From contig JAAONU010000019.1 in NCBI GenBank assembly GCA_012932295.1, positions 22,949,908 to 23,013,907 of the forward strand: a stretch of 64,000 bases of DNA, written 5' to 3'. Origin of the DNA: Cyclina sinensis (Eukaryota > Mollusca > Bivalvia > Venerida > Veneridae). Below the pieces are notes generated by a model. It saw only the letters and a list, made by a program, of their open reading frames with translations. It was not told the origin of the DNA and searched no databases. A program made the translations under genes and the position numbers. Shown here piece by piece: positions 36,503 to 48,300 of the stretch (the stretch's first letter is position 1; each line of letters begins with the position of its first letter).

Positions 36503-37356
36503 TAAAGTAAGAGAATTTGTGTTCATTTCAGCCACAACACTTGTGTTGAGTCGCCGTCCGTAAAGGTATAAACTTTAATTACTGCCTTCCCAAATCCCTT
36601 TCAATCCTTTTGCCACAATATTCTCATCACCGTCATGGCGGTTGGTTTGCTTTTCTCTGTAGCTGCTGGTGGTGATAATAACAAATACTCGGACGATGAT
36701 GAAGTTGCTGATGATGACGAAGACAATGATGACGACGACAATGATGACGGTGATGGTGTCGATGATGAAGGCGATGATGGCTATGATGATGGTGATGGAG
36801 AAAGTAGAGGTGTTGATGCTGCTACTGCTGATGGTGACAATGATGATGATGAGTATGATGATGATGATGATTATACCGTGTCTGTAGATAAATCAGGTGG
36901 AAATGGCAAGGGAACTTAATCACTGTACAGTTTCTGTATGAAAGACATAAAAGGCATAGCTTTTAAATCTAAAAAATACTCATTTTTTTCTGGTTAAGAA
37001 TCGTAAACATATAACTCAGTAACAGACTTATTTCTTGAACAGGCATCTACTCTTCATGCCTCCCGATCTCAACCCTGTCCCACCTTCCAACTTGCATTGA
37101 AATCAATGGTAAACTCGGTCAGAAAAAAAGAAACGTCATTTGTCAAATGAAAATAATGTAATGCACTGTGATTCTAAATTCTGTCATTAAGACGAAACTG
37201 ATAAAGTAGAATTCGTTTAAACTGATAGACAGATTCAAATTTCTAAACTCTACTTAAACTTCAGCAAAAAATATGTTTCCAGTATCTGAAGATGAAAATT
37301 GGCATTGAATTTAGACTGTCAAATGAATTCAATGTAGGTGTATACCTAAATGTTTG
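36503..37356. repeat. Dispersed duplication A, copy 2
   Basis: Second copy of the 2773-3605 block, in the same orientation, about 33.7 kb away. Beyond 37356 the two sequences diverge completely. Confidence 0.85.
36635..36919 (+). CDS. Putative Asp/Gly-rich acidic ORF (duplication A, copy 2)
   Basis: A 94-codon frame starting MAVGLLFSVAAGGDNN and ending SVDKSGGNGKGT. It has the same unique ends as the first copy; the difference of five codons lies in the Asp-rich middle. Unknown function; may be only an open GAT repeat. Confidence 0.25.
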   Translation: MAVGLLFSVAAGGDNNKYSDDDEVADDDEDNDDDDNDDGDGVDDEGDDGYDDGDGESRGVDAATADGDNDDDEYDDDDDYTVSVDKSGGNGKGT

Positions 37357-38790
37357 TTTATTTTTCAGTCTTTTCTGAAATATCAATTATAGATCAAAGT
37401 TTTGTCCTTTTCCTTTCAAAGACGTATTATTTCCTTATGCAACACAAATACCTAGTAATTAAGGTTTTTGTACAATACTATACGCCATGATAACGGTCGG
37501 AATAGGTGGGTAAATGATAAGTCGGTTAAAGGGCGCATCTCGCTTGTGTTACTAATTATCTGTCTTGCTCACTCAAAATAAGACTTATATCTTATCATTG
37601 CTTATCTTGTCTCAAATAATATTTTACATATAGCATTACCGGAGTCCGCATTACGGCGTTTTTCCCTACATTATTATACAGGTAAATCACTGTAGCGCGC
37701 AATTTATAAATAGTAACATAACCAGTAGAACCAGTTTTCACGGTTTAGTGAGTCTCACTACTTTCAATCGGAATACACATTCTATATTTAGAATCGGGTT
37801 TGTCAGTGTACATGTTTTGCAGTAGAGAAAACTTGGGGCAGGGCTAATGAATTTCGAAAACTAATTAGAAAGGACAGTATACAAGTGACATCAGACATTA
37901 TTAGGGAATTAATTAATTTCAAGGCCTGCTACACGTGCATGGCATAACAAGAGACGCAAAAAATGAGGTAGGTGGCAACAATTTACAGTCAGTGATAGCC
38001 GGGTGGGACATTTTTAGTATTCTTTGCTTTGCTTACACACAATTAATTTCATATAGTAATTTTAAAATTGTAATTATATTGTACCTGTATTTGTAGTCCA
38101 AATAGTATATAAACATATTGATTACTTTTTCCTAGGGACAAAACTTTCTGAATGTTTTACTGAAAAACATTTTCTGAATTTGTTTTTAAAATCTTATATC
38201 TAGGCATGTTCCCTTAAACAGGTTTTCTCTTAGTAAGCTCACCAGAGCAATTGTTGGATTTCCAGCTACTTCAGAATAAATCTTATAACTGTATTGCACA
38301 GCATTGTATACACTGACCATGCTTCTATATTTTATACTATTTCTATCCCTGCAACAAATATTTGGACAGTTGTTAATTCAGTGTTCTATCCCAGCCTTCT
38401 ACCCAACTGTTAAAAAACCATCTTTTCTATCATTGATCAGCCATTCTTCCTGTACTGTCAGAACTTCTGTATTAAATCATGTGATTTCTAGCACTGGGTA
38501 CTATAAGTACCAGGTTATTTTCTAAATGATTACATAATCTTTTCAAACACAGTAACATTGAACTGGACTGAGACAGTGCTAATGATTATATATCTCTTTT
38601 ACTTTTAGACAGAAATATAAAAGCCAGACCAAAAAAAAATGAAAAAAAAAATATATAATTTTACAGCAGTCTTTTAATCCTGTTCATGTTAAAAATAATG
38701 TACTTTGCAAGCCTCTTGCTTACTTTCATCATTGTGTTACTCGTGACTGTAAAGTCTGGACTTCTTATATGGAATTTTTCATCATTTCAG
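37357..38790. other. Intergenic or 5' region of the receptor gene
   Basis: The receptor's first exon with its start codon must lie in or upstream of this stretch. An ATG at 38319 opens a hydrophobic, signal-like MLLYFILFLSLQQIFGQ and another at 38698 opens MYFASLLLTFIIVLLV, but neither could be joined to the first recognised exon with full confidence. Confidence 0.35.
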
Positions 38791-41700
38791 ACTGTGTACC
38801 ATTTTTGTGTTCTTGTATGTGGTGGAAACCAGTCTGTCTCAGACGCTGGAACAGGAATCATGTGATGCTGACCGTAGGATGGTTGATGTTAACGTTAACA
38901 ATGCAGATGTCATCCTTGGTGGTATTTTCAACATGAGAACAGAAGGTGCTGGCGGTTATGGCTGTGGCTCTCCACATATGGGTAAGACTTTATCTCCAGT
39001 TATACACGTGTTTGGGAGTGATCAGCTAGTGAGAGGGAGTATAATAGATCATTTTAGAAAACAAGATTATGTTGTACAATTAGTGCAGTGCTTTATGTGA
39101 TCTCAATACATACCAGTGTGACTGAGTTTCAAATCCTTTTCTGAGATGTTTGTGGTTTTAGTAACACCAAATGGACAGAAATGGTTGTTTTTTTTCAAGT
39201 AATACAGTTTCTCTGATCAGAATGTTACCATATGCCGATGTCTAAGTTGTTAGTTATATAAGCTTTAAAATAAATGTAAATGAAAGTTTCGTTAAAGATT
39301 GAAAGTTGTTCCCACGACATCCAGATCATTTTTGAAGAGTAAAGATAAGCTTTATAATAAAGAAATATATAGGACTGTTACTATAGGTAGACATCTTGGT
39401 AAAATTTCTATAGGGAGTCACTGTTACATGCTTTGTTATGGTTGTAAGGCAGTGACACTGCGTTTTTGCTATTTTTGTTTTACACACTAGTAAAATCATC
39501 ATTGGTAATTTTTTCAATACTCCTGCTGACATTGTGGCCATTGTTCGATGACAATCACCTCAAAAATCATAACCAAATTATTATATATTTTAGAGGAGCT
39601 TCTAGCATATGAGGCAGCTAGGTGGACAATAAGCAAGATTAATACAGACAACTATATTAATGGTGTCAGAATGGGTAAGTGTTCTTTGTTTCTTGCATTA
39701 ATTATACATATGTATTTGAACTGTATTTCAGTTGCTTTCCAATTTGGATAAGACGTCTCAACATTTTGTGTTGGAAAAATTACTACAATATTCCTTTTAT
39801 GGCAGAAATTATTAATGTTTACAGTGGATCAGTTACGGGTGTGGTATATTCAAATATAATGGTATACATGTACACTCAGGAAAAGGATGTTTTTGTTGAA
39901 AAATAGAAGAATGTTTACTTTTAATTTTTTTAACAGATGAAAAATGCTAGATTTAGATGTTGTTTTTTTTTCTGTTTATAGTAGTGTGAAAAAGATTTGC
40001 AGAATACATACATCTAGTTTTTTTCTACCCTAAACAGGTATGAGGGCCTATGATGTTTGTGGGTCACCAAACCGAGCCCTTGCCGCCACCAATGACTTTT
40101 ACCCACAGTACTCAACATCAAGCCTGTACTGTAACCAGACCAACAAATATAACCTAGGTAAGTTGTTACCGTGATTTGTTCCCATTTTTTTATGCAGCCA
40201 CTGTGGGGGATGGATGGGGTGTGTATAATTTGCCCATGTTCATTCATCTATTTTAGATTGACAGCCAGAGTTGCTAAACTGCTCAGAAATATTAAGCAAC
40301 ATGTATGGTTGTTTTATTGAGTCTTCATGTACTTGTCATAATACATAAGGGTAAATGACCATTGATTTGAACTCTTTGTGAATGGATGTAATATTAGTAT
40401 CGCATGGGTCAGTTATACAATGAAATGGTTTTCCGTTGTGGATGCAGATCAAGTTATGTCCGTTTACTGATAAATTATGTATCACATGCATTTTACAACA
40501 TATAAAAGCCAGTCACTTAACTCCATAGCAGTATGAAATTGTAAAGTGGTGCACCTGGGGATTTTACCATGTGTAACAGCCAGAGTCACCAAACTCCCAA
40601 GAAATGTTAAACAGCATGTAGTGAATTACATTGTACACCTAGCCTGTACAAGATATTTGACTAAAGCTGTTCTGTAGTGTACAAATGTGTGTTGCAAATG
40701 TCTCCAAAAGTAAAGCTATAACACCCATAGTGACAAGTTTTCATAGAAAAGCAGCATGTGGTTTAGAGTTATGGCCCTTGAATTAATTAACATCTGTTCT
40801 GTAGATTTGTTTTAACACATTATCTTCCAAAAGTATTTGTCTTATATACATGAAACTTTAAAACAGTAGTCATCAGCACTTGAAATTATGCACCTTGGTA
40901 TTTTGGTGCAGACTGATGCATCATAAGCAGAGTTAAGGCCCTTGTTTTAGGAGAATTTGGCAATTTTTGATTCTGTCATCAATAATTTTTGATAAACACA
41001 AAATACTAGTGAAATTGTAGTTGATTTTAAATTATGTACCGTTAATACCATAATAATTTATGAAATACATATATATTTTGCCAGGTATACTTGGGCCAAT
41101 GACAAGTGTAACAACAGAGCCAGTGGCCTACCTTACTGGGAAATTCCCAGTGTCTATAGTCTCGCCCATTGCCAGCTCACCTGACCTCAGTGATAAAACA
41201 CGTTTTCCCTACTTCATGAGGACAAGACCATCTGCTTCTGAACAGATCAGGGTGAATTAGAAAATATATCTATTATTGATAATTATAATTTGCAAACTTT
41301 TTCATGTGACTGATGTCCCTAATGTATAGACCACTGTCACCACTTGTTGAATGGTCTTTCTTTTTTTTTCTTTGGCAAATTACAATCCACTAAAATGGAA
41401 TAATTTTTTTTCAACTATGAAATGATGTGAATGATTTTAAAACTGAAGTTTTGATCTGATTTCCCCAAAGTGATAAGCCTCCAGATTGACAAAAATTTGT
41501 TTTGAAAAAGATATTCTGGTAGAAAATTGGACAGTTATGAAGTAGAATAACTGTTGAAATAAGGAAAATAATTTATGCAGAAAGACACATTTTCTAAAAT
41601 GTTGAAAATAGTTTTTCTCTTCAATATTAACTCTGAGTTCAAATTCTTTGTACAGTCTATGATGGCAGCCATGAAGGTGATGGGATGGGAGAGAATTCTC

Positions 41701-44700
41701 CTGGTCTATGAGGACAATTACTATGGCATATCAGCAATGGATGAAATGATACGACAGTCACAGATTGAAAATGTTTGTATTGTGCAAGCTGTTGCTCTTT
41801 CTGCCATGGCAGACATAGGTGATTACATTGAGAAACTTCAGAACATTGGGACTTACGATGTGAATGGCGCCGTCTTTTTTGGAGGTCACTCAAGTGCATT
41901 AGCGGTATGATGGATTTCTTTTTTGTTAATATGATTATATGAACATGTTTCTAATTTGCTGCTTAAGGATGCCAATATGAGATCATGAGTTTTTCAGGGA
42001 TTTTGATTACTAATTAAGACTGTTGATTCCCATACAATTGTGCTGAAAGTTTGTCAGGTTTATGTCAGAACATGTTGATTAAATTGTATGTGTCAAGTAA
42101 ATAGGCTTTTATTTCTGCTAAGATATCATAATGGGTGATATTCATCTAACACATGGTAGAAAAAAGATCTCTAATAGAAGCAGTAGCATTCCAGCCTTTA
42201 AGATGTAAAAATTAAGCACCTATGACCTTGACATCAAGATTGTTCGATTCAAAATGGAAATATCAAAGTTAAAATTGTTTTACAGATGCTGGAAGCAGCA
42301 GACCAGATCCCAGGAGCAGAGAACATACAGTTCATGCTTTCATACCTTAACTTAAATGAGCAGATTTTGCCTCGCAGAATGAGAGGATCCATTTTGGTAC
42401 AACCAACGTTTACTGAAGTGACAGAGTTTTTCAGTTATTTCACAAACATCAACGAGAACAATCCACCAGTAGATAACCCCTGGTACAGGGACTGGTTCAT
42501 GTCAACATTTCAGTGAGTTGATTCGTTTTTTTGTACCATTTCATATTGCTGTTTTCATGGGAAAGAATGGCATGCATTATGCAAGGCCTAAAAAAGTTAC
42601 CAAAGACGTTCAAGTTTTACATTGTTTGAGTCATGATCATAATGGTGTTTTACTTGTGAAAAAAAAAAAAAAACAGTCTTTTGAAGCATTTCTGTGTTTT
42701 AACCAGTATTAACTAGAGATTACAGTATGAAGGAAAAAGGATAAGAGCAGGCCTTAAATGTCATTAAAAGAAATCTTTCAGTTTTAGCCTTCCTAAGAAT
42801 ACATGTATATGGTTCTGAAAATTTAAAATCCTACTTTGAAGAAAAATACTTTTTATACCCCCACCACGAATGTGTGGGGGGGGGGGGGTATACTGGAATC
42901 ACTTTGTCGCGTCCGTCAGTTGGTCTGTTCATCTGTCTCCACCTTGTCCCCTCAATAAATCATATACTAATGGAAGGATTTTCTTCAAACTTGGCTTTGA
43001 TGTTTACCTCAACATGAAAATGTGCAGAACCCATGTTGCCTTTGTATCAGGTCTAGGTCAAGGTCACACTGGAATGTCAGATAATTTTTGTGTCCACTCT
43101 GTAAATCCTATACCCCTTAACAGGATTTTCTTCAAACTTGGCTCAAATGCTCACCTCATGATAGCAATGTGCAGAACCTATGTTGACCTTGTACCAGCTC
43201 AAGGTCAAGGTCACACTTGAAGGTCAAATTTTTAACAATGAATTATAGGACAAGGATTTTCACCTAACTTTGCTCAAATGTTCATCTCAACAAGACAATG
43301 TGCATAACCCATATTTCTCTTGTGTCAGCTTAAGGTCAAGGTCACATTGAAAGGTCAAATATCTGACAGTTAAAAAAAGACTGTCTTGTTTCCTCTGTAA
43401 ATTCTTTACCCCTTGAGGGATTTTGTTCTTACTTGGCTCAAATATTCAACACAAAAAGGCAATGTGCAGAACCCATGTTGCCCTTGTGTCAGGTCAAGGT
43501 CAAGGTCACACTGGAATGTCAGATAATTTTCATGTCCACTCTGTAAATCCTATACCCTTTGAAGGATTTTCTTCAAACTTGGCTAAAATGTTCACCTCAT
43601 GATAGCAATGTGCAGAATTTATGTTGACCTTGTACCAGCTCAAGGTCAAGTTCACACTTGAAGGTCAGATTTTTAACAATGAATTATAAGACAAGGATTT
43701 TCTCAATAAATCATATACTAATCGAAGGATTTTCTTCAAACTTAGCTTTGATGTTTACCTCAACATGGAAATGTGCAGAACCCATGTTGTCTTTGTATCA
43801 GGTCTAGGTCAAGGTCACACTGGAATGTCAGATAATTTTTGTGTCTGCTCTGTAAATCCTATACCCCTTGAAGGATTTTCTTCAAACTTGGCTCAAATGT
43901 TCACCTCATGATAGCAATATGCAGAACCTATGTTGACCTTGTACCAGCTCAAGGTCAAGGTCACACTTGAAGGTCAGATTTTTAACAATGAATTATAAGA
44001 CAAGGATTTTCTTATAATTTCGTTCAAAAGTTCACCCCAGCAAGGCAGTGTGCATAACCCATATTGCCCTTGTGTAAGCTCAAGGTCAAGGTCTCACTGG
44101 AAGGTCAAATATCTGAAAACTTAAAAAAAGATGTGTCTTGTTTGGTCTGTAAATTCTTTACCCCTTGAAGGATTTTGTTCTTACTTGGCTCAAATATTCA
44201 ACTCAGCAAGGCAATATGCAGAACCCATGTTGTCTTTTGTCAGGTCAAGGTCAAGGTCACACTGGAAGGTCAAATATTAGACAATCGAATTAAGATGAGG
44301 ACTTTTTTCTTAATTGGCTGAATACATGATATTCTTTATTTTAGCTTATAATGTCTTTGTTTTTGTAAATTTGCAAAATCAAAGGTTATTCCTTATTTGA
44401 TCATTCAAAATTTAGTCATTACTATTACCTGTGAAGTGTTTTCTTTTTTTCCATCAAACACAACTATTTTATGCCACAAAAGTTATTCCCTTTTCCATAT
44501 ATTCAAATATTCAAGTCACCTTCTATTAATGACATTGGTGGGGGTATGAATCGCATTCAGCAATAGTTCTAGTCATACTTGGTTAGTTTGCCCCTAGTGT
44601 TCTTTTACTTCTAATAAATGTCTGCAATACAAATCTCTATATGCCAAGAATGCTGGCCTGTTTTAAAAGTTTCTTTATCTTACTTTAGATGCCGTCTTCA

Positions 44701-45396
44701 AGGAGTGAATTACGCCCCATACTCTGGTCTGTCTGATTGTACACCAAAGACAGCAGCACAGAAACGTCTCGCTATCAACACAAGATATGCATTCATTGAT
44801 GCAACCATTAAGGCTGTTTACGCTTTTGCCGAGGCCTTAAGAACAGCTCATGCACAAACATGTGGAAGTGCACCAGGAATGTGCCTTGGTTTAAGACAGA
44901 TGACACCGCAGCAGTTCCACAACTATCTTAAAAATGTTGACTTAAATGTGAGTGAAATTTATCAAATGGAGATTAAGAAAAAACAGTCATAAAGTTTCAC
45001 TGATTAATGATACAGCAAATAGTTGCACATAAAATGAAGCTTACATTTTTAAATAAAGAATTCTCATAATGTTATGGATATTTAAATTTGAAATTCATTA
45101 TGTTTAAAATTAAAAAACATATTTTCAAAAATAGCTTTTTTTTTGTTGTCATGGAGGAATAGCGGTCTTCTTAGGTTCTTTGAAATTGAAACAAAGACAT
45201 GTTTGAATTGTTTATTCTGGGTGTGTCTGAATGAATCTCAAAGAATGAATCTCATTATTTACAGCTAGATAATGTGAATATCAACAGTCTGCAAGGTCAG
45301 CGTGTACGGTTCGACAAGAATGGAGATTTTTACACTACTGCCCATACATTCTGGAACTATAATGACCAGCCTTCTGGTGGATTTGCTTTCAAAGAT
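38791..45396 (+). other. Receptor exons 1-8: signal-like segment and flytrap module A
   Basis: Exons: 38791-38981, 39594-39674, 40038-40157, 41085-41251, 41656-41904, 42286-42512, 44689-44947, 45265-45396. Key motifs: ADVILGGIFNMR (mGluR-type entry), YEAARWTISKIN, SIVSPIASSPDLSDKTRFPY, VMGWERILLVYEDNYYG, and AVYAFAEAL in lobe 2. This module is broken by seven introns, unlike the others. It lacks the Asp after the FMRTRPS segment and has no G(S/T)(D/E)xW motif. Confidence 0.9.
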
Positions 45397-48300
45397 GTAA
45401 GGGTACTTTGAATGGATACATTAACATTAACACTTTACACTGGTATTTGTTCATGTTTTCTTCAGATTACTTCATGGTTGTTTCTGTTCCTTAACTACAT
45501 TTTTAGCTCGACTATTTGAAGAATAAGGAGGGCTATAGTTCTTGCCCCGGCGTTGGCGTCGGTTCAGGTTAAAGTTTTTCGGCAAGGTAACATTATTCAC
45601 CTAACCCTTACAGATATAGCCCTGAAACTTACAATATTTGTTTACCAGCTTACTCTGCTAACAAGAGCGGGTAACTGTCAGGCATTTTGTGTGAATTATG
45701 GCCACTTTTCGACTTAGAAATTTGGTTAAAGTTTTTGGCAAGGTAGCACTAGTCAGCTTTCCCTTGCAGATTAACTAAACATTTTTTTATCATCATGGCT
45801 TTAGACTGCCACAAGAGGAGGTAACTTTGTCAAGGATTTTGTGTGAATTTTGAGTTTATAAGGTTTTATAACCCTTCAGTGTCAAGTACTGAGAATAGTC
45901 GAGCGTGCTGTCCTACGACAGCTCTTGTTTTTTAGCTCACCTGAGCACAAAGTGCTCAGGGTGAGCTTTTCTGATCGGTCTTTGTCCGTCAGTCCGTCTG
46001 GATGTCCGTCCGTTGTCAACTTTTCATTCAAACAACATCTCCTCTGAAACCAATGGGGCAAATTTAATGAAACTTGCCAGGGATGTTCCTTGCATGAAGC
46101 TCTACCAAGTTTGTTCAAATGGTTCTGATCCATTGCATTTCTGGTCCACTGGAGCTAAAAATAGATTTTTTAAGTTGGATCTTTAAAAATCTTCTTCTCC
46201 GAAACCACAAGGCCTGGAGCTTTAATATTTGGTATGAAGCATCATCTAGTGGACCTCTACCAATTTTGTTCAAATTATGTCCCTGGGGTCAAAACTGACC
46301 CCACCCCAGGGGTCAGTTGATTTTACATAGAGTTATATAGGGAAAACTTGAAAATCTTCTTGTCAGAAACAAGAAGGCCTAGAGTTAAGATATTTGGTAT
46401 GTAGCATTGTCTAGTGGACCTCTACCAAGTTTGTTCAAATCATGGCCTCTGGGTCAAAAATAGCCCCGCCCCAGGTGTAACTTGTTTTACATAGAGTTAT
46501 ATAGGAAAATCTTAAAAAACTTCTTGTCAGAAACCGTAAGTTATAGAGCTTAGATATTTGGTGTGTAGCATTGTCTAGTGGACCTCTACCAAGTTTGTTC
46601 AATTCAAGGCCTCTGGGTCAAAAATGGCCCCGCCCCCGGGGTCACTTGTTTTACATAGAGTTATATAGGAAAAACTTTAAAAATCTTCTTGTCAGAAACC
46701 ATAAGGCATAGAGCTTAGATATTTGGTGTGTAGCATTGTTTAGTGGACCTCTACCAAGTTTGATCCAATCATGGCCTCTGGGTCAAAAACTGCCCCGCCC
46801 CAGGGGTCACATGTTTTACATAGAGTTATATAGGAAAACTTTAAAAATCTTCTTGTCAGAAACCACAAGGCCTAGAGTTTAGATATTTGGTATCCAGCAT
46901 TGTCTAGCGGACCTCTACCAAGTTTTTTAGAAAAATGTCCCTGGGGTCACTATTGGCCCCGCCTGAGGGGTCACAAGTTTTAAATAGCAATATAGAAGAA
47001 AATCTTAAAAAATCTTCTTGTCTGAAACCACAAAGCCTAGAATTTTAAAATTTGGCATGAAGCAAACTTATCAAGCTTTTACAAATTAATAGATTAGGTT
47101 AAAGGTCACGGAGGCTAAAAATAGATTTATCTACTGTACCTCATAGAGCCTTCATTTATAGACCAATATATTTGATATTCAGTATATAGGTTCCTTGCAT
47201 GGACCTCTACCCATGGGTAGGGTTTGAGGTCACTGGGTCAAGGTCACCATAGCTTATAATAGATATTTCTACTTTCTGTCATAGAGCCTTTATTTATTGA
47301 CTGATATTTTACATATTTGGTTTGTAGGCACATATATTTTCAATAAAAAAAAAATGAAATACTGCTGAACAGCAAACCTACAGCCAAAGTACTCAGGTGA
47401 GCGATCCAGGGCCATCATGGCCCTCTTGTTTTAATAAGTACGTAATGTGTGTTGTTATTCAAATATATTGCTATTAAAAAGAATAAGCCAAGTACACTGA
47501 TACATGTAGTTATTGCGAATGCATGACCTGTTTTCTATATTTCAGGTTGGAACATTTGTTAACAGTGCCCTGAATCTTGATGCGTCAAAGGTTTTCATGT
47601 ATAATGGTGATCGCACAGCTGTTCTGCCTTCACTCCCTGCCTCTCCTTGCCCTGTATCTGGCTGTAGAAACTGCGTTGTGCAGCGACCAATGGTTCACTT
47701 CACATACGCACCAGGAGATGTTGTTCTCGCAGGACTTTTTGATATACATGCTCAAGGCTCTGAGGTTTTATTATGCGGGGCACTGAAAGCACAACATGCA
47801 CTAAACGTTGCTGCATTTAGATATGCCATTCGTCAAGTGAAACAACAATTCCCTGGCATTCTAAATGGTGTTGATCTTGGCTCACTTGTTGTTGACATGT
47901 GTGATAATGGTGAAACTGGACGACTTCTTTTGAACAACCTACTTGGTGGACGGCACATTGTGGCAAATGTTGACCCCAATTTAGTACAGACCGTTGTTGG
48001 AGAGCTTGACAGTACTGAAGCCATCTCAATGGCATCCATGTTGGGACAATTTTCAATGCCTTACATTGAATCATCTGCAACAAGTGTGTATCTTTATGAC
48101 AGAGAACTTTTCCCAACATTCGCACGTGCCATTCCTTCAGACTACCATCAGGCTCTTGCAATTGTACTAATGCTAAAGCGAATGAATTGGAACTACATAC
48201 AAGTCATCCATTCTGGTGATGCTTATGGGCAATCCGGTTTCCAGCTGATCAAAACTGAGGGCGCCAAACAGTCCATTTGCGTTGCTGCTAGTCATGAAAT

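Noticed and set aside
42870..43220. 116-codon frame in receptor intron 6
   Set aside because: Inside the tandem-unit element; not part of the receptor frame.
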